NCBI GenBank assembly: GCA_027619655.1
Contig: JAQCHR010000176.1
Location: 1 to 7,432 of the forward strand
Reading direction: 5' to 3'
From: Pseudomonadota bacterium
GTDB taxonomy: Bacteria; Pseudomonadota; Alphaproteobacteria; UBA8366; GCA-2717185
DNA length: 7,432 nt
Both the position numbers and the translations under genes were made by a program. How positions within the stretch are numbered: position 1 is the stretch's first letter; each line of letters begins with the position of its first letter. The notes beneath the pieces were generated by a model. The model did not search any database and was not told the origin of the DNA. It saw only the letters and a list, made by a program, of their open reading frames with translations. This document shows positions 5,305-7,432 of the stretch, one piece after another.

Positions 5305-6984
5305 CTATATCCGAACCAGGTGGACTTTGGTCTTGGGCCGCTTGCCGCAGATCGCCTTGATCCAGCGCCGCAGCCCGATACGAACCGCCTCGCAGACAGC
5401 ATCGTCCATGCGGCGCGATTTTGCCGGCATGTCCTCCAGCGCATCCATAACCGCATCGGTCATCCCGTCAACCAGGTCGGGATCGGTTTCCTGGTCGAAC
5501 ACGCCCTGTGTCGCGATCTGCGGGTCGGCATGCAGGTCGCCTGCGCGATCGACCACCAGCGTCACGACAGCCGAGCCGTTTTCCATCAACCCGCGGCGTT
5601 CGCGCATTACGCTGCTGCCCAGCGAAATCAGCCGGTTTCCATCCAGTGCCAGCCGGCCGGTAAAGACCTCGTCGATCACCGTCGCCGGGCCGGGCGCCAG
5701 GCGCAGCAGCGTACCGTTCGGCGCAACGCAGCTCTGCGGCACCTGGCATTCCTTCGCCAGCGCGGCATGGGCGCGGAGGTGACGCAACTCACCGTGCACC
5801 GGAACGGCAACCTGTGGCCGGATCCACTGATACATCTGGATCAATTCGTCACAGGCCGGATGTCCCGAGACATGAACACTCTCATCGTCTTGCGTGGTCA
5901 CCATGTCCACGCCCAGTTCCGTAAGCCGGTTCTGCAACCGGCCGATCGATTTCTCGTTGCCCGGGATGACCCGGCTGGAAAAGATCACGGCATCGCCCGG
6001 ATCGAGATGGACATCGCGATGTTCGCCGCGGGCGATACGGGCCAGGGCAGAACGCGGCTCGCCCTGGCTGCCGGTACAGATCAGCAGGATCTTGTCTCGC
6101 GGGATATCGCTGGCTTCCTTTGGCGTCAGGAACCGCGGAATATCTGTCAGATATCCGTTTTCCATCGCCGCTTCGTAGAAGCGCCAGAGCGACCGGCCAA
6201 CCAGCGCCACGCTGCGGTCATTTTCAAGCGCCGCATGCGCAGCCGATTCAAGCCGCGCCACATTGGACGCAAAACAGGCAATCACCACGCGATTTTCAAA
6301 CCGCGCGGTGGTTTCGCGGAGGCTGTCCCGGACATCGGATTCGGAACCGGAATGCCCGGCGACGAAGACATTCGTCGAATCGCAGGTCATCGCCAGGACC
6401 CCTTCCTCGCCTACCCGGATCAGCGCTGCCTCATCCGTCGTCGCACCCACCTTGGGGTCCGGGTCCAGCTTCCAGTCGCCCGTATGCATCACCGTCCCAG
6501 CCGCCGTCCGTATCACGCAGGCGTTCGGTTCCGGGATGGAATGGGTCAGGGTAATCAGCTCGATGTTGAAGGGACCGACGTCGAACCGGCCGGACAAGGG
6601 AATTTCGGTGATGACCGCCTTCTTGTGCAGGTTCACCTCCTCCAGCTTGCGGCGCAGGATGCTGGCGGTGAACGGGGTTGCGTAAATCGGACATTTCAGC
6701 CGCCGCCACAGATAGGGTACCGCACCGATATGGTCTTCATGGGCATGGGTCAACACAAGGCCGGCCAGCAGATCGGCGCGTTCCTCGATGAACGTCGGAT
6801 CCGGCATGATGATATCGATTCCCGGCGTCTCGTCGTCGCCGAAGGTGATCCCCAGGTCCACCATAAGCCAGGCGCCATCATGGCCGAACAGGTTCAGGTT
6901 CATGCCGATTTCGCCGGCGCCGCCAAGCGACAGAAACAGCAATTCCTCCGCGGACGGCGTCCCGGTCTGCGCATATCCCTTCAT
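5305..6984 (-). CDS. rnj: Ribonuclease J
   Basis: Metallo-beta-lactamase/beta-CASP ribonuclease with 5'-to-3' exonuclease and endonuclease activity in mRNA decay and rRNA maturation. The 559-residue protein has normal length. Seen: FLSLGGAGEIGMNLNLFG (17-34), the zinc motif THAHEDHIGAVPYL (79-92; His80, His82, Asp84, His85), LTHSIPEP (146-153, His148), HTGDWKLDP (167-175, Asp170), beta-CASP elements CDSTNVFVAGHSGSE (201-215) and TGSQGEPRSALARIA (304-318), FSSRVIPGNEKSI (335-347), HVSGHP (371-376) and PVHGELRHLRAH (395-406). The C-terminal ~100 residues form the small domain and end KTKVHLVRI. The ATG at 6984 overlaps the coaX stop by 4 nt (ATGA), so translation was originally coupled to coaX, which is now broken. 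No strong Shine-Dalgarno is evident upstream, making that coupling potentially important. Confidence 0.96.
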   Translation of the reverse strand: MKGYAQTGTPSAEELLFLSLGGAGEIGMNLNLFGHDGAWLMVDLGITFGDDETPGIDIIMPDPTFIEERADLLAGLVLTHAHEDHIGAVPYLWRRLKCPIYATPFTASILRRKLEEVNLHKKAVITEIPLSGRFDVGPFNIELITLTHSIPEPNACVIRTAAGTVMHTGDWKLDPDPKVGATTDEAALIRVGEEGVLAMTCDSTNVFVAGHSGSESDVRDSLRETTARFENRVVIACFASNVARLESAAHAALENDRSVALVGRSLWRFYEAAMENGYLTDIPRFLTPKEASDIPRDKILLICTGSQGEPRSALARIARGEHRDVHLDPGDAVIFSSRVIPGNEKSIGRLQNRLTELGVDMVTTQDDESVHVSGHPACDELIQMYQWIRPQVAVPVHGELRHLRAHAALAKECQVPQSCVAPNGTLLRLAPGPATVIDEVFTGRLALDGNRLISLGSSVMRERRGLMENGSAVVTLVVDRAGDLHADPQIATQGVFDQETDPDLVDGMTDAVMDALEDMPAKSRRMDDAVCEAVRIGLRRWIKAICGKRPKTKVHLVRI

Positions 6985-7339
6985 GCGGCGCGGTTCCGCA
7001 AGTATACTTCCCGCAATCCGCGAATCCTTCGTTCACGGTCCGTATGACCGATGACATCGGTCACCGCGGCGAACAGCGACGCGAGGCCACCGGTCGCGAC
7101 GACCGTCATCGCATTTCCGAATTCTTTCTGCATACGCGTCACCAGTCCTTCAATCATGCCGATATTGCCCCGGAAAATTCCCGACGGCTTTGCCGGATTC
7201 GTGGATTTTCCAATGCCCTTTTCGGTCGGTTTAATTTTGACGTGCGGCAGTTACACCGGCGCCAGACACCCCTCAGCAGGTCGCCGTCATCCACGGCGAA
7301 AGCCACACTGGTATTTCGTGAACAGATCACCAGAAGCAT
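6981..7339 (-). pseudogene. coaX: Type III pantothenate kinase, decayed remnant
   Basis: CoaX phosphorylates pantothenate, the first step of coenzyme A synthesis; intact proteins have about 255-260 residues. Here ATG at 7339 opens MLLVICSRNTSVAFAVDDGD, recognisable as a CoaX N-terminus, but the conserved phosphate-binding IDxGNT is ICSRNT (the essential Asp is Cys). After about 27 codons similarity stops. A second frame, open from 7250 to the TGA at 6983-6981 (89 codons), reads LPHVKIKPTEKGIGKST, then SGIFRGNIGMIEGLV, VVATGGLASLF and RGLREVYLRNRAA, which is a good CoaX C-terminus. The pieces are in different frames, an in-frame TAA stands at 7253-7251, and about 140 codons with the central catalytic region are absent. 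It cannot encode an active kinase. Position between birA and rnj is where coaX normally sits. AGGA 7 nt before the ATG and the 4-nt overlap with rnj persist. Confidence 0.85.
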
Positions 7340-7351
7340 CCATCGATCCTA

Positions 7352-7432
7352 TCAGAGAAACACATCACCGGCTGAAATGGTTTGCCGGACCCCGTCCGGT
7401 TCTTCCAGCAGCAACGCGCCATCCCTGTCCAT
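7352..7432 (-). CDS. birA: Biotin--[acetyl-CoA-carboxylase] ligase, C-terminal end (partial)
   Basis: Only the last 26 codons and the TGA (7354-7352) lie in the window. The visible sequence, MDRDGALLLEEPDGV followed by RQTISAGDVFL, fits the small C-terminal SH3-like domain of BirA-type biotin-protein ligases (pattern DGALLL...G...I.AGDVF). BirA attaches biotin to carboxylases such as acetyl-CoA and propionyl-CoA carboxylase. The first visible ATG is just an internal codon at the window edge, not a start. The call leans on position as well: birA commonly precedes coaX and rnj in Alphaproteobacteria. The gap to the coaX remnant is 12 nt. From so short a piece the catalytic domain cannot be assessed. 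Confidence 0.75.
   Translation of the reverse strand: MDRDGALLLEEPDGVRQTISAGDVFL

Noticed and set aside
4769..5782. Plus-strand open frame of 337 codons opposite DUF1467, mce and the 3' end of rnj
   Set aside because: It spans three convincing minus-strand genes and their junctions and shows no domain or low-complexity-free protein character.
5320..7047. Long plus-strand open frame of 575 codons opposite rnj
   Set aside because: It mirrors the intact, motif-complete rnj on the minus strand. Its translation is rich in Arg, Gln, His and Pro and lacks recognisable domains, as expected for a GC-rich antisense shadow.
1..7432. Mobile element, CRISPR array, tRNA, rRNA, riboswitch or defence system
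   Set aside because: I saw no transposase or integrase motifs, no spaced direct repeats, no tRNA-like cloverleaf and no leader-type structured region. The gene content is conserved chromosomal housekeeping.

Overview
The window is a gene-dense, GC-rich piece of an alphaproteobacterial chromosome, most likely Rhodospirillales-like. This rests on protein style (a short prolyl-tRNA synthetase of about 440 residues, one LolC/E-type permease, ribonuclease J instead of an RNase E-like gene here, a DUF1467 protein) and on a gene order I recall as conserved in that class: birA - coaX - rnj - mce - DUF1467 - proS - lolC/E - lolD - dnaE. No database search was possible. Every gene is on the minus strand, so the transcript runs from high to low coordinates.

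Layout in transcription order. 7432-7352: 3' end of birA (biotin-protein ligase). 7339-6981: a decayed coaX (type III pantothenate kinase) keeping the N-terminal ~27 codons and C-terminal 89 codons, with the middle ~140 codons missing, the reading frame broken and the N-terminal phosphate-binding motif altered. 6984-5305: intact ribonuclease J. 5293-4889: methylmalonyl-CoA epimerase. 4876-4643: small two-helix DUF1467 membrane protein. 4543-4118: gene for a small secreted protein interrupted by one in-frame TAG. 4028-2709: proS. 2706-1462: LolC/E permease. 1469-786: lolD. 785-680: a 106-bp regulatory gap. 679-1: start of dnaE, running off the window.

The genes form tightly packed cotranscribed sets with mixed functions: cofactor attachment and CoA synthesis, RNA decay, propionate/methylmalonyl-CoA metabolism, translation, and lipoprotein sorting. 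LolC/E and LolD together form the inner-membrane ABC machine that releases lipoproteins to LolA; their reading frames overlap by 8 nt. dnaE appears to have its own promoter: a perfect TATAAT ends 8 nt before the ATG and there is no Shine-Dalgarno sequence, suggesting a leaderless or nearly leaderless mRNA. A perfect 9-bp DnaA box lies upstream, with a second imperfect box in inverted orientation.

I found no mobile element, CRISPR array, tRNA, rRNA, defence island or clearly new multi-gene system. The points most worth a second look are the two broken genes (coaX, and the amber-interrupted secreted protein), the way the coaX wreck still keeps ATGA stop/start overlaps leading into rnj, and the DnaA-box/leaderless architecture in front of dnaE.
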